A DNA stretch of 56,908 nucleotides, from assembly GCA_900642245.1 (NCBI GenBank), contig CAAAJI010000010.1, positions 163,979 through 220,886 of the forward strand, in the 5' to 3' direction. This DNA is from Fragilaria radians (taxonomy: Eukaryota; Bacillariophyta; Fragilariophyceae; Fragilariales; Fragilariaceae). The position numbers and the translations under genes were made by a program. The notes under the pieces are model-generated. The model made no database searches, was not told the origin of the DNA, and saw only the letters and a list, made by a program, of their open reading frames with translations. Below, piece after piece: positions 10,458 through 21,736 of this stretch (position 1 is the first letter of the stretch; each line of letters opens with the position of its first letter).

Positions 10458-12035
10458 TTGAGAGAGAGATGGTATGCTAAGTTTTGGTCGTCAACAATGA
10501 CTACATCTCTTGTAACAACGAAAGCGACCGTACTCGGTTTTATCCTTGGATCTATTGTTTCGATAACAATCATGAATCTATGGAATCAGCGTAAAGAATC
10601 TAACAAAGAAAGCAACAGCAAGAACAACAAATCGGAAACTCCAACTATCCCGAAACAATCTAAACTAACTGTGCCATCCTCATCATCACCATCAACAATG
10701 TCGAAGTCGATGATACCATTGGACATACGTCAGGAACAATTGTCGCGTCATACATTATACTTTGGTGAGGAAGGGATGAAACGTTTGTTGCATGCCAAAG
10801 TTGTTGTCGTTGGAGTGGGTGGAGTTGGATCACATGCAGCATGTATGTTGGCAAGATCTGGTATTGGTCGTTTGCGTCTCATTGATTTTGATCAAGTGAC
10901 ATTGTCATCTCTAAATCGACATGCATGCGCAACTCTATCTGATGTTGGCATACCCAAGGCAACTTGCCTACGAGAATATTGTGAAAAACTATGTCCAGAT
11001 CGTTCATACTTACTAGTAGAAGATATTGTGGAGATGTATACGAATGAAACCGGTGAGAGACTTTTAGACGGAGTCGAATGGGATTTTGTCATTGATGCCA
11101 TTGATGATGTCCCCACCAAAACGGCATTGTTAGCACATTGCTTACAACGAAATATACGAGTCATCTCGTGTATGGGAGCAGGAGGAAAGTCAGATGTGAC
11201 TCGTCTGCACATATCTGATCTACGAACTGCGAGTAGAGATCCACTTGCCAGTAAGTTACGCCAATCATTGAAACGCCGCCTGGCATCATCCAGCAACAAC
11301 GACAATGCAACAACCTCCTATATGGATGATATGGATCGTTTGACAGTAGTATATAGCTCTGAAAAAACTGTCATGAAGTTAGCAGACTTTACGGAGGAAC
11401 AAAAGGAGCAGGGAGTTCATCAATTTGGTGCTGTGGATGGAATGAGAATACGTGTCATTCCAGTATTGGGGACCATGCCAGCCGTTATGGGACAGACTCT
11501 GGCGGCAATGACTCTTTGCGAATTGGGAAATAAACCCTTCTCACCCGTCACTGGTGAACGTGTAGGTCGTAATGTTCGGAATCGTATTTTTCAACATTTC
11601 AAGCGACGTGAATACAAAATTCGTCAATCCGTCGAAGGGGGTCCATCCTTGATTGGCAATACGCCCGATTCCGACAATAACGAGGAGAGTCAGGATTTCC
11701 GTAATGATTGTAATGATGATGAAATGCAACATGATGGTCCGATGGAGGGAAAGATCGTCAATGGGATTTGGGTGGGATCCATTCAAATTGATGTCGATGA
11801 TGTGGAATATCTTTTGGAGATTTGGAGGAATCGTTGTGGTGTCACGGGAGATAAACTTGGAACTACCTTAGAATTGGTTCGATGGGATATGACCAAACCA
11901 TCAACATGTGATAATTTGGTACTTATGGGTGTCAGAGCAATCAAATTGTTTGATACGATGGGCCAGATGAGTGTACCGGAATCGATTCGGACAAGAATTG
12001 AGCAACGTCTACGATCATGTACGATTGAAGAATAG
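10458..12035 (+). CDS. Membrane-anchored TcdA/Tcd1-2-like E1 enzyme (tRNA t6A dehydratase)
   Basis: A 525-residue ThiF/E1-superfamily protein. The family adenylates and cyclises the threonylcarbamoyl group of tRNA t6A37 to ct6A. Residues 24-41 form a membrane segment (VLGFILGSIVSITIMNLW). A Ser/Lys/Asn-rich tether of about 45 residues follows, then the core RQEQLSRHTLYFGEEGMKRL. The ATP-binding motif GVGGVGSHAACMLARSG starts at about 119, followed by LIDFDQVTLSSLNRH and DAIDDVPTKTALL. VISCMGAGGKSDVTRL is characteristic of TcdA/CsdL rather than ubiquitin E1. An N-terminal anchor matches the fungal Tcd1/Tcd2 layout on the mitochondrial outer membrane, so that location is inferred. The C-terminal tail (about 390-525) is longer than bacterial TcdA and acidic in its first half. 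The start may be Met1 or Met14 (10497), which has good context and keeps the anchor. Confidence 0.82.
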   Translation: MRERWYAKFWSSTMTTSLVTTKATVLGFILGSIVSITIMNLWNQRKESNKESNSKNNKSETPTIPKQSKLTVPSSSSPSTMSKSMIPLDIRQEQLSRHTLYFGEEGMKRLLHAKVVVVGVGGVGSHAACMLARSGIGRLRLIDFDQVTLSSLNRHACATLSDVGIPKATCLREYCEKLCPDRSYLLVEDIVEMYTNETGERLLDGVEWDFVIDAIDDVPTKTALLAHCLQRNIRVISCMGAGGKSDVTRLHISDLRTASRDPLASKLRQSLKRRLASSSNNDNATTSYMDDMDRLTVVYSSEKTVMKLADFTEEQKEQGVHQFGAVDGMRIRVIPVLGTMPAVMGQTLAAMTLCELGNKPFSPVTGERVGRNVRNRIFQHFKRREYKIRQSVEGGPSLIGNTPDSDNNEESQDFRNDCNDDEMQHDGPMEGKIVNGIWVGSIQIDVDDVEYLLEIWRNRCGVTGDKLGTTLELVRWDMTKPSTCDNLVLMGVRAIKLFDTMGQMSVPESIRTRIEQRLRSCTIEE

Positions 12036-12266
12036 TAACTTCCATTATGAAGTATGACTAAGCATAATTTATCGTCAGGATTAGTATTACGCCATGTCAT
12101 GACAATTCAGTTATCCATGTTTTCCGTTAAAACTAAGATTAATTTAGAATCTTGACGTTGTATGAAAATACGTAAACGGCCTTTTTGTTTTGATATTGGA
12201 ATGCTAGCAGTATATTCTCTAATTATGGATGTGTTGTGCTGTATATCAATCATAGTAAGCCAGCAA
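12036..12266. terminator. Short convergent 3' region
   Basis: The TcdA-like gene (plus) and the acidic-protein gene (minus) converge here with only about 230 bp between stop codons, so both polyadenylation regions must lie in it. No specific signal was identified. Confidence 0.35.
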
Positions 12267-12983
12267 TTAGGTGAGTCTCCCCATAGAATAATCTTCAATA
12301 ATACGTTGAATGGATTCATTCACATCCGCAACAGTGACAATTTTATTCTTTGGACGATAATTGGATTCTTCCATAGATAATTCATGAGTTTTCCCAAAGA
12401 TTGATTGGTGCTCCAAATCGTCGTACCAATCCTGATCTGGTGGTTGGATACAACGATAATGATCCTTGACATAGTTTTCGAATTCAGTATTCCATTCTTC
12501 CTCGAATGCTTGATGGAGAGCGTCATCTATTTCTTTATCAATACATTCTTGTAATTCTTGGTGTATCATATCCCAGTAGGAATTGGATTCATCATCATCA
12601 TCATCCTCATATTTGTCATTGTCATGAGTATCATAGTTGTCGTCATCGTCTGTATAATCATCATTCCATTTCTTAGTATATGGAAACAATCCCTCTAATT
12701 CTAAGTTTTCATAAGGATGAAATGCTGATGTTGCTAATAGTAACGACGATGCGTCCTCTCCATGGATGTTATTGTTGGTTACTGCTGTTACGTCTTCTTC
12801 TTCTTCTTCTACTGCATATACTTGACCCTTGTTTTGTTTTTCTTCATGGTTCAAACTCTCAAATAAGTTGATCCGATCTTGAATGTTATTAATGAATGAA
12901 TTATCTTTATCTTTATCATTCTCATCTTCGTCGACTCGTAGGGATTCTTGAATTGGTGTCGTCGTTGTCGTTTTCCTCAGCAT
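12267..12983 (-). CDS. Acidic protein of unknown function
   Basis: A 238-residue protein I do not recognise. It is strongly acidic, with EEEEED near residue 58 and long Asp-rich stretches at about 108-132 (DDDDNYD, DDDDDE). A helical region follows (YWDMIHQELQECIDKEIDDALHQAFEEEWN), then a tail ending GRLT. There is no signal peptide or membrane segment. It could be a chaperone-like or nuclear adaptor protein, but nothing in the sequence settles this. Its start codon lies only about 130 bp from the end of the Harbinger element, so its upstream region has been separated from the neighbouring DUF3605 gene. Low-complexity composition means the frame could be partly fortuitous, but its length, start and stop look genuine. 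Confidence 0.6.
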   Translation of the reverse strand: MLRKTTTTTPIQESLRVDEDENDKDKDNSFINNIQDRINLFESLNHEEKQNKGQVYAVEEEEEDVTAVTNNNIHGEDASSLLLATSAFHPYENLELEGLFPYTKKWNDDYTDDDDNYDTHDNDKYEDDDDDESNSYWDMIHQELQECIDKEIDDALHQAFEEEWNTEFENYVKDHYRCIQPPDQDWYDDLEHQSIFGKTHELSMEESNYRPKNKIVTVADVNESIQRIIEDYSMGRLT

Positions 12984-13114
12984 TAGAAAGTATCAACGAA
13001 ACATTAGCTAATTTTCCTGGTCCCAAAAAATTGGGTGAGAAATCCGTCAAAATTCTATATTCCATTGGAACAATCCGAAGATTCCATGTATTTTTTGAAG
13101 AATACGTGGCATTC

Positions 13115-13117
13115 AAT
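13115..13117. repeat. Target-site duplication AAT, left
   Basis: The AAT directly before the left terminal repeat matches the AAT directly after the right one (22988-22990). Three-bp duplications are typical of PIF/Harbinger transposition, although TWA is the more usual sequence. Confidence 0.6.
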
Positions 13118-13143
13118 AGTGCTTGTCAAGTTGGCAGGCAGAA
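13118..13143 (+). repeat. Left terminal inverted repeat of Harbinger element
   Basis: It begins AGTGCTTGTCAAGTTGGCAG and continues into CAGAAAC. The right end (about 22962-22987), read on the other strand, begins AGTGGTTGTCAAGTTGGCAG, with about two mismatches over the first 26 bp. A further copy of the cctgcc motif lies just inside (around 13166). Confidence 0.82.
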
Positions 13144-13246
13144 ACTAATTTTAATATTTACTTTTTCCTGCCAAACTTCCTGCTGACCAATCAGAATCAA
13201 CCAATTTGATACCCCCAAATCAACCGAAAAGCATAATTGCAGCAAG

Positions 13247-14487
13247 ATGCCCAGGTATTCGCAACGAAGGAATTACATTCTGAAAATGGAGAAGACTATC
13301 GCCATGTGGAAGCGATACTTTGCTATTGTGTACTCAATGAACTGGGAAGAAGATGACATGGATACTGATATTCTTTTATGCTTAATACAGGCACGTAGTG
13401 TTATAATTCAAAATTGCTACCTATATCGAAGCGCAACAAAACGCATGAAACCTCGTTGCTGGGAATTTCTTTTGAAAAACACAATGATGGTGAATGATAC
13501 GGAGTTCTTACACGAATTCAGAATATCAAGACAATGCTACTACTCACTGTTACATTTGCAATAAACCCATAATCCTTCTGCAGACTTCAAAGTGGCGGAG
13601 TATGTGAATGTAATAAAACTATTGAAGTTCTTAGGATCATATGGAAATGCTGCAACTTTCACATCTATTGGTTCTTCTTTAGGAATTGGTGATGGAAGTG
13701 TGGAAAATTATATTGAGAGAGCAATGACCGTTGTGTTAAGTCTTAAGAAAGAGGTGATAGTTTGGCCCAATGAAGAAGAAAGAAAACTAATCTCACAGGA
13801 ATTTTTCTGTGCAGATTCTTTTGCAAAATGCATTGGAATTGTGGATGGAACTGTATTTCCTTTGGAGTTTAAGCCTACTCTCAATGATGAAGATTACTTC
13901 CATTGAAAGGGGGATATCAAGTCAATAGCTTGTTATTTTGTGGCGACAACACTAGAATCAGATACATGACAATGGGATATGCAGCTTTGGTCCATGATAA
14001 TCGAGTTTGGAGAAGGTCAAAGATTTGTTTGAATCCTGAGCTGTACTTTTCAAATAATCAGTATCTCATTGGAGACTCTGCATTCTCTTCATCAAATTAC
14101 ATGGTGCCCACTCTTAAGAAACCCTTCAATGCTGACCTGGATGAGTACAAGATATTTTTCAATATGATGCTGGCAAAACCCAAAATTTGATCACAACATT
14201 GTATCGGCTTGTTGAAAGGTCGGTTCCCTTACTTGAAGAGAATTTGGGTAATCATTTCAAATATGAATTCCTTGATTTGCATCAACCAACTTCTTACAAC
14301 TGCAGCCATTCTGTACAATATGTTGCTGGATGAAGAGTTCCCTGTGGAGTGGATTGAAGGAGAAATGAGGATGAGGACAGTTCTAGTGATGAGATCTCTG
14401 AAGAACTGCATACTACTACTCCAGATGACGGAAGAAGAACAAGGATATTTCAAGTTCTATGTGAGCTGCATTTATGAACTTGGTTAA
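13247..14487 (+). pseudogene. Harbinger (DDE_4/HARBI1-like) transposase relic
   Basis: A decayed endonuclease readable in four pieces. Pieces 13247-13564 and 13592-13906 share a frame across a TAA. A one-base loss near 13905 shifts to 13903-14190, and an in-frame TGA at 14188-14190 interrupts it before 14209-14487. Recognisable features are a helix-turn-helix-like stretch (SIGSSLGIGDGSVENYIERA), the first catalytic Asp in GIVDGTVFPL, the second in YLIGDSAF, and the terminal LLKGRFPYLKRI block. In the usual family pattern a catalytic Glu precedes that block; here the codon is CAA (Gln), just after the TGA. It is therefore inactive as read. The stop at 14487 is only about 15 bp from the LINE target duplication. 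Confidence 0.85.
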
Positions 14488-14501
14488 GGTGTCACTTCTA
14501 G

Positions 14502-14517
14502 AAAATGCTTTATGGAT
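14502..14517. repeat. LINE copy 1 target-site duplication, left
   Basis: aaaatgctttatggat here matches aaaatgctttaaggat at 21605-21620 in 15 of 16 positions. The pair brackets the nested LINE precisely. Confidence 0.75.
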
Positions 14518-14814
14518 TTTTAGCAACTACTATTTATGACGTGCTATTTATATGTTGATAAAGCATGACTGACATCATATTCTTACCAAACAGCCTCACA
14601 CGGGATTTAAATTAACCCTTGATTGAACTGATGAGTTGTTTTGAATCTGCTGATTGCCTTTAATTTTGGATGTCATACTAAGGTAATGTAGTGTTATCCA
14701 GGTATCAATTTGGGCATGTGTTTGTTGTTTATGTTGGTGGATATGGGATAAGTGGTATCTTTCATTTTCAGTTCCAATTTTGTCTTGATGGGCATAGATA
14801 TACTCTAACTTTCT

Positions 14815-16235
14815 TTAATTGTGATGTCGTTGTTGCCTGGAGATAATCCTATTGTTGCTTATGCCAACTTGTTGCAATCTGTTGATCCAAGCTTTTCTCC
14901 ATCTTGAGGTGAGCTCTATGCCTAAAGTTATGAGTACTTTTTGTGTCTTGCTGGAATTTTTAAGTGACGGTTGAATGTAATCATGAAGAGTAAGTGTGGA
15001 TTTACCTTGTATAAGTTGTTCCCAACCGACTGCGTCTTGATTTTGTAGGAAAATGTGATCGACTGTGTTATCTTTTTGGACTATGTTGTCAATGATTCTA
15101 TTTGTTGCACTTTGGGTCTTCATATACTTGTTGGTGATTTTGACAATGTTTTCTCTAAGGTTTTGTAGTGTATCTGGGTTGTTGGGACATGTTATGATGT
15201 GATGTATGGTTTCCTCCGCGTCATTGCATAGAGGACATAATGGCAATACTACTGTGTCAAGTTTATGTAGTCTCTGCTTGGTAGGAGTAATGCCTGCCAA
15301 CGTCTTTTTGATTGAATTGTATTGCTTCTGTGCACTGCTTATCTGCTGATACACTTCCCAGTCTATGAGGTCAAAGGTGGCGTGTCCTAATCGAGTTTGC
15401 CAATACAGTTTGGATACTGTCATTCCACAGTATTGTACTACATCGCGAACGCTAAACAATTGAGATCCATTGCCCACAATCTTGATAACTCCGTTGAATT
15501 GAATGCTATGGGGTGGATCATTCATAGCTTTGTTTGCTTTCCTATCAACAATGTGATTCAACTTTTCTGGTAGGGAGTTTCTGTCAGATAAAACGGTGTG
15601 TCATTTAATATGGTGAAATTGTCCATTTTCGGGAGTAATTTTGCGGATGGCTAAGAGTGCATCTGAATCCGTCCATTTGATGTTTACTGGGGAGGTTTTT
15701 GATGCATTCAAGCGATACATGAGGGCCTTGTTGTCACAGTACAATCTCCATTTTGTGCCCTGTGTTGTAAGGGGATATGTAGCGCATTTAAAGCTGAGTA
15801 TACTCCAAGAGCCTCTGCTCTGAACAACAAAATGTATGTTTCTTCTAGAGAGTGCTGACTAGTTTTTATAATTTGTCCGGTGTTGTTGGTGACAATCCAT
15901 GCAATTACTGCTTTCTCTTTATGGATGGAAGGGCTGGTTACAATGACGACCTTGTCAGGGAGATGTAACAATGTGTGGTCTTCTTGAAGAGTCATCGGCC
16001 AATAAGGAATGTGGATTTTTGTATACTCTTGTGGTATAATCCCCAAGATGGTATTGACGCATGGAATAACTTCATTTGGCAACTTCTGAATTTGTGCTGT
16101 TGTTCTGTGTTGTATATGAACTTGTTCAAAGTTGTGGATTGTTTGGATGTATAGATAATCCTTATCACAATACATGGGATATGTGCATCTAATGTTGTTG
16201 GATGATACTATCCAGTTGCCCAAGGGTGAGAGCAA
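14815..16235 (-). pseudogene. LINE copy 1: RNase H and zinc-knuckle part of ORF2
   Basis: 15708-16235 is an RNase H domain: AVIAWIVTNNTG, then FRAEALGVYSAL with the conserved Glu. The first catalytic Asp is lost (VTSPS where copy 2 has ATDAS). The next Asp motif (YCDNKALM) survives only in another frame near 15710-15760, showing a frameshift. 14815-15561 is the C-terminal domain with the zinc knuckle LPLCPLCNDAEETIHHIITC, common at the end of algal and plant LINE ORF2 proteins, and a tail with SRWRKAWINR. Confidence 0.78.
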
Positions 16236-16238
16236 TTG

Positions 16239-18347
16239 TCAAGATTTGTATGTTGTGATGTGTTGGAGGAAAGATTGCCAATAAAACCACATGGATTTGT
16301 TAGGTTTGGTTGCATTGATTGTTTGGTTGCCGTTTGTGATCATTGATGTGGCGTTCCTGTGCTGGAAACACTCCATTTCTATATATTTACCATCAACTGT
16401 GACGATGTCACTCAGAGTGAGAGCATGGAGATAAACCCGGCATTGAATGATGTTGCTTATGATTTTGTTTGTGTATTTCCTATTATGCACTAAATCCATG
16501 ATGTATCTGCTGTTCTGGCAAAGGAGGGGGTACATTATACTATCTATCTGGACACAAATTGCTTTCATGTGGATGAACTGACTCAATTCAGTGAACCATA
16601 TTGAATCTGTTATTGTTGCTGTGGTTGAGGAGTGTTGAAGTGGATACTGTCCTCTGCCTTCATTAAACCTCCACCATAGGTATGCTATCTTCATTGTGCT
16701 GTGTGTAGCATGCCCTGAGGGCATGCTTCAGGTGAAATTTATTAAATTCTGTGCTCCCTGGAGCGTGTAAGAATCTATCATCTCCAATCCTCCGTAATTG
16801 GTGTGGCCATAGGTAATACCATGTGGTGTTCTTGAACTGTATCCCATTCGTTTTAGAGTTGTTTCTGTACCCTGTCTGAGGATATCTTTTGTTGCATTGA
16901 TCAGAATGGACATCATTTGAGTCATATACTGAATTCTTGGAGAATGAATTGTATGATAATAGATTTGCACTTCCTTAAAGTCCATATTTGCAGCATTACT
17001 GATGTTTGCCATCTGATTGTATTTGTTGGTAAGGGCCAGTTTTTGGAACTCTATTGAGTTGTTTGCCAACAATAGATACCCTAGGGATTTGTGATGGGAG
17101 TGTGTTTGGATGTTTTCAATTATGATGGAGTTTCCTTCTCTGTCATCAGTTTAATGGGAGGATACGTGCTTGGTTGTATTGTGGTTCTGCCTGTAGTGGC
17201 ATGTCTCCATTGGACTGTATAAAAGTTACACTTTGTTGGGGAAAGTTTGCCTCATGAAATATACAGAATATCACTCCACTTTTGTGCTGATGTCTGAGAC
17301 AAGTTGAGCATCCTTTCAATTGAGTCATGTGTGGAAAATGAGTGATGTGTATTGATGTTGTCCATGTATGCTGTGGTGTGTAACAAATCTTTGTTGCGAC
17401 CGTATGGGTCGGACAGATTAAATCCTTGTGATTCTGCGCCATATAAGTATAGCAGTTTGCTAGACAGCATTGTCTAAATGTGTGGTGAACATCCGCTGCC
17501 TTGGCCTGTGCCAAAGATTCTATTGTTGTTGTGGGAACGGTAATATGCATCAGTTACTTGTGAGCCCAGTTTTATGAAGTACCTTGAATGAGTCATTGTT
17601 TCTTGCACTAAATGAAGTATATTGGCGCGTACTCCGTATTTTTTGCTGATTGTAAAAGCTATGGTTTGGATGATGCAATCATAACATGCCTGGGCTTCGT
17701 AGTTTATTTGAGTGAAAGGTACGTTGGCTTGTCTTGAGATTTCTTGTTGCATGATTTCAAAGGTGATGGGATCAATGGATTGTCTGCTTCTCCGAGACCC
17801 AAGTCGTGATGGGTGTAACATTTGATGCTTTTCTGCAAGGGCAGTAGCTTGTTCCCATTTGAGTAAGCACTAGGTTATAGTCAGCTTTGTAAATATGTAT
17901 GTTACAAATTCTGTGAATGTAATGATTATCTTGATCTTTGAACAGGGCAATGGAATGAACTGTTTTCCATCTTTCCAATGCTGTTGCAGATTGTGTTGCT
18001 AGATTCAAAAATTTCAAGTAAGTATTCAATATGTCTGATTGTTTCTGATTCATTTTCTGACTTTTCTTGACTATCGTCATCAAAGGAGAATTTGTGAGGA
18101 GCTATTAGTGCTTTATATTGCCCCAAGTGTAATCCTGAAGGTGACGTGGTGGTCCTTTCCTTCCTCCAATCCTCATAAGAGATAATATTGTTGGTGGTTT
18201 CCATAGGTGGGGTGGTAATCTGATGCATAAACAGTTGGAGGAGTGGTTTGAGGCTTGGGGAAGTATTCTGGGAGAGATATTCATTTTGTCAGACTTGTTC
18301 CTCTGACCATTGGATGTCAACTTCTGGTAATCTTGGTGTGTGTACAT
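16239..18347 (-). pseudogene. LINE copy 1: reverse transcriptase part of ORF2
   Basis: The domain is broken into overlapping frames at 17926-18228, 17772-18083, 17474-17821, 17146-17550, 16728-17072 and 16239-16724. Motifs are readable in order: SPSGLHLGQYKALIAPH, LERWKTVHSIALFKDQ, GTGQGSGCSPHIWTMLSS (RT motif 4) and AYMDNINTHH. The last should be the YxDD catalytic box, but the second Asp is Asn (GAC to AAC). With the frameshifts this makes the enzyme dead. Confidence 0.8.
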
Positions 18348-18801
18348 GTTGAGTTACATAAGAGTAATTAGATAATGGTGTTGTCTGCACTTGAGCAAAA
18401 TGTGTATGGTTATGCAAGGATATATGGGAGGCTATTTGCTCAGTTTTTTGAATAGTGGCGTGTGCATTTCTTCCTGTGGGGATTTACAAGAAAGGAGCTC
18501 TCTGGGTGTCACTTGTTGTTTTTTCTCTAATTTTCCTGTACAATTCCCGTATCTTTTCTGTGGGAAGAAGGTGTTTCAGATGGTTAATCTTTTTGCTAAT
18601 CTTTGGTTGCTGTGCCATTAAGACTGTTATTTCTTGTTGTATGAGTTTATGTCTGATTTGAAAGCTGAGTGTTGTATGTTCTCAAAATTTCTTGACAATT
18701 CGTTATTTTGTATTGAGTACTTGAATCATTTCCCTTTGAGATGTTTGTTTTGTCTTTTGCAATTTCCTGATTGTGTCGTTAAATTCTCTAAGTTCTTTCT
18801 T

Positions 18802-20054
18802 TCACTGAGGTAAGTCTTTATGCCACCAGTCTATATGTTGTCGTTTTAATCTGGCTTCTGCTCTTAGTCTTATGGATACCAACAGATTGTCAATGCTGTT
18901 CAGGTCTTTAGATGAAATGGTTTTTGGGTTTAAGGATTCAATCAATTGAAACAACTTAGTGTGTTTCATATGGTTGTACACATATGTGATGTATGTTGTA
19001 ACTTTGTGTGCATGATTTGATACTAAGTGTTGGGAGCAGTATTCCGGGTTTTGTATGGTTGACTTGATAATATTGAGATGAATCGGTAGATGATCTGTGG
19101 GTATAATGGAATCTTGTTCTCCTAGTATGACTGAAGTGTTGGATGTGATCAATGTGGAGCTTACAAAGATTCTGTCTAGAGCATTTGTTCCTGTAAGGTA
19201 AGTGGATTGAGGCCGTGAGTTCTTTAGGATCATAACGTCAACTAATTTGTATTTTCTGATGATGTCTTCAATGACGTTACTTTTGGCATGTTTCTCATTG
19301 AAGTCTCCTCCTAATATGATCTCATGATTCTGTTGATGAAAGCCTGTGATCAGTGTGCCAATGTCCTGTTGATATTTCTGAAAAACATTGAGATCACAAT
19401 TGTTGTCTGTCAATTGTTGTGCTTGTTGAGATGTGACGTTTATGGTGCCTTCCGTTTTTTGTCCTTTTGGCGGTTGGTATGTTGATATTGTGGAAATGAC
19501 TGTGTTGGGACGCATCTGTATAGTTACGCCTGCCCATCGACCCATCACGTCGGTATGGTGTTGTGAGATGTGTTGGGAGATGGGAGGCAGAACAAGAATC
19601 CCAGTCCCCCCAGGTTGGTATATCTGATGTGTTGCATTTGGAATTTGTGCCCAAACACATTGTATGTTTGGGTATCGATTTGATATTTGTTGGAATACTT
19701 GTTTCACTGTTGGATGCAACAGGTTTGTGTTGATTTCTTGAATGAGAAGGATATCTATATCAAGTCTAGGCAGTGCAAACTGCCTTTCACTTGCAGGCCA
19801 TTAATATTATTTGTGACAATATTAAGGTTGACCTGTGAGATCTTGATATTGCTTTTGAATTTTTTTATTGTCTTATATTGTTGAAGAAGTTCTGATGTTG
19901 GTATTATGTTGGGTTTATTGATTTGCAGCTTGGTTCCTTCTTGGGGAGAATTGTCTATTCTTGAGCATAATGTGTTGTGATTGGATGGTGTATGTTGCTT
20001 AGATAATGAAGGGAGGGCGTCTTTTTTCTCAGGGGAAACTTTTGCGCTATTCAA
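18802..20054 (-). pseudogene. LINE copy 1: APE-type endonuclease part of ORF2
   Basis: Frame 18802-19719 carries PGGTGILVLPP, GRWAGVTI, ISTYQPP, GGDFNEKHAKS (catalytic Asp/Asn) and PTDHLPIHLN (Asp-His). The N-terminal motif NLNIVTNNINGLQ is in 19755-20054. A frameshift near 19755 separates it from the Glu motif DILLIQEIN. The family nicks target DNA for target-primed reverse transcription. Confidence 0.8.
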
Positions 20055-20067
20055 TATGTTCCTGTCA

Positions 20068-21522
20068 TTAAGGCCTCTGTTTTGTAACAGATCTCCCGGT
20101 AGGTGGGTCCTGCTTCTTGGATTGTTGCGGAACTGTGGATTCTGTTAGAGCTGATATCATTGCAACCAATTGGTCCATTTTCTTGGATGTGTTGTCTTTC
20201 ATTGATTGAATAACACTTGTTAATTTGTCTATTTTTGGTTCATGTTCCTGAATCAACTCCTGCTGCTTCCGGATAATATCATTGCTGGAGGACATGGTGA
20301 CATCCAAGATTGGATGATCTGTTGTTCTGTGAGAAATGTCCTGTTTCCCAAAGATAGTGTATTCCGTCATGTTGAGCGATAACATAGATTCCACTCCCAA
20401 ACTCACCTGCATCATATAAATGTCAGTAATTGTCTGATTGTATAGAGGCAACACACGGTGCTCCACTGTTACAAATGTTGCTTGGATCCAACATTTCCAC
20501 CCATTCTCGAAATTGATAAGGAATCTCCCGTCTTGTGTCTTCAAATACTTGAGTCATAACTACTACGCCCATAGAGTTTTTTTTCGACATGTGATAGGTA
20601 TGCAAAACCTTTAGTAGGAGCACTGCCTGATGTTCTAGAATAAAATGAGCTTCTTTAGAAACGTTGTTTACTACGATTGTACGTAGATCACTTTGAAATT
20701 GAGCTGTATATGCAATAGCTTTGTTGTAGGCTTGTTCATTCAATTGTCGCATATAAAAAGGCACATATTCTTTGGGATAATTAACATGCTGCATTAGAAG
20801 GCGGTTTGTAATCGAGATACACTGTGCTTGAACTTCAATAGCATATAGTGTTGTACAATTGAGTAAAGAGTGTCATTTTGCAAACGCAAAAAGATGGCAT
20901 ATTCTTGATGTGTTTGAATCTGGTATTTAAGGGCTGTACTACCATCTCTTTTGAATGATGTGGTGGCGAGAATAGTGGTAAAAACCGACAGATTGAACTT
21001 TCCATTCATCTGACCCACTCGTGATAATTCAACTGTATCTTATGCTGACAAACATAATCCATGACACCAGGATGCTTTTTCATTGCTTCAAGTGTGAGAG
21101 ATGTCTGCAGGTCTTGAATCACTGTGTGAAGATTGACATTCTTCCCTTTTCCAGTGATACTACTGTGCAATGTGAAATGAGTTTTGTAGATCTCTGTGTT
21201 CTCGATAGATGGAATGACACTGGGGTGCAAAATCTCATGTCTTTTGTTGAAGGTAACTACTGGGTGTTAGATTTTGCTGGCAATAAACTTCAAGAAACGA
21301 AGGTGGTGTGTCATCGGGTGTTCGGTGTTCACTGGGAGTCGAAACGTGATACGTAGGCGTAGAGAGGCTGGTGGCATCTCCTTGGACTTTTTCTTAGGTG
21401 AAGCTGCTTCAGTCATCCTCAAGTTTGGTCTTGATTGGAGTCTTCAGTTCAGTCTTGTAAGCTTTCTTATGGAATGCATCGATAATGATATGTTTTTGTT
21501 TGCAAGAAGAGGAGGTTAACAT
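20068..21522 (-). pseudogene. LINE copy 1: ORF1 relic
   Basis: Frames at 21006-21230, 20794-21018, 20423-20794 and 20068-20544 overlap and together correspond to one protein. A basic N-terminal piece starts near 21522. The segment QSDLRTIVVNNVSKEAHFILEH matches LRTVVINNVSEEAFFVME in copy 2. The C-terminal part is a predicted coiled coil (IIRKQQELIQEHEPKIDKLT) followed by a basic Gln/Lys tail ending TKQRP. I do not recognise the domain; an RNA-binding role is assumed only from position and coiled coil. Confidence 0.7.
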
Positions 21523-21604
21523 GGCACTGCTGAGGTGATTTCACTTGAAAAAACAAACTCGTTAGGGTTAAAGTTGCAAAATTACTAATGAAAAAATTAT
21601 TAAC

Positions 21605-21620
21605 AAAATGCTTTAAGGAT
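21605..21620. repeat. LINE copy 1 target-site duplication, right
   Basis: aaaatgctttaaggat, paired with 14502-14517; one mismatch. Confidence 0.75.
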
Positions 21621-21736
21621 AGATGCTAGTTAGGGGAAACATAATATCCACTTCATCTCTTGATACTCCAGCATCTATGAGCTCTTTACCTTTGAGGAGA
21701 ACAGCTGCTTTGCTCTGGATGATGAACAATGCTGTC

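Larger units (their letters stand above)
14518..21604 (-). mobile_element. LINE copy 1 (EN-RT-RNase H type), nested in Harbinger
   Basis: A full-length but decayed non-LTR retrotransposon on the minus strand, 7,087 bp between target duplications. The order along the element is leader, ORF1, apurinic-type endonuclease, reverse transcriptase, RNase H and a C-terminal CCHC zinc knuckle. The RNase H domain suggests an I-clade-like group. The 3' end carries TCCCGTGTGAGGC and terminates TTGCTAAAA before the duplication, without a long poly(A). The leader begins near a TTAACCCTAA motif. All reading frames carry multiple shifts, so it is inactive. Its structure matches copy 2 (27124-34016), but the proteins are quite diverged, so the two belong to different lineages of one family. 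Confidence 0.85.

Noticed and set aside
11783..12100. 105-codon minus-strand frame over the end of the TcdA-like gene
   Set aside because: Shadow of the conserved plus-strand gene.
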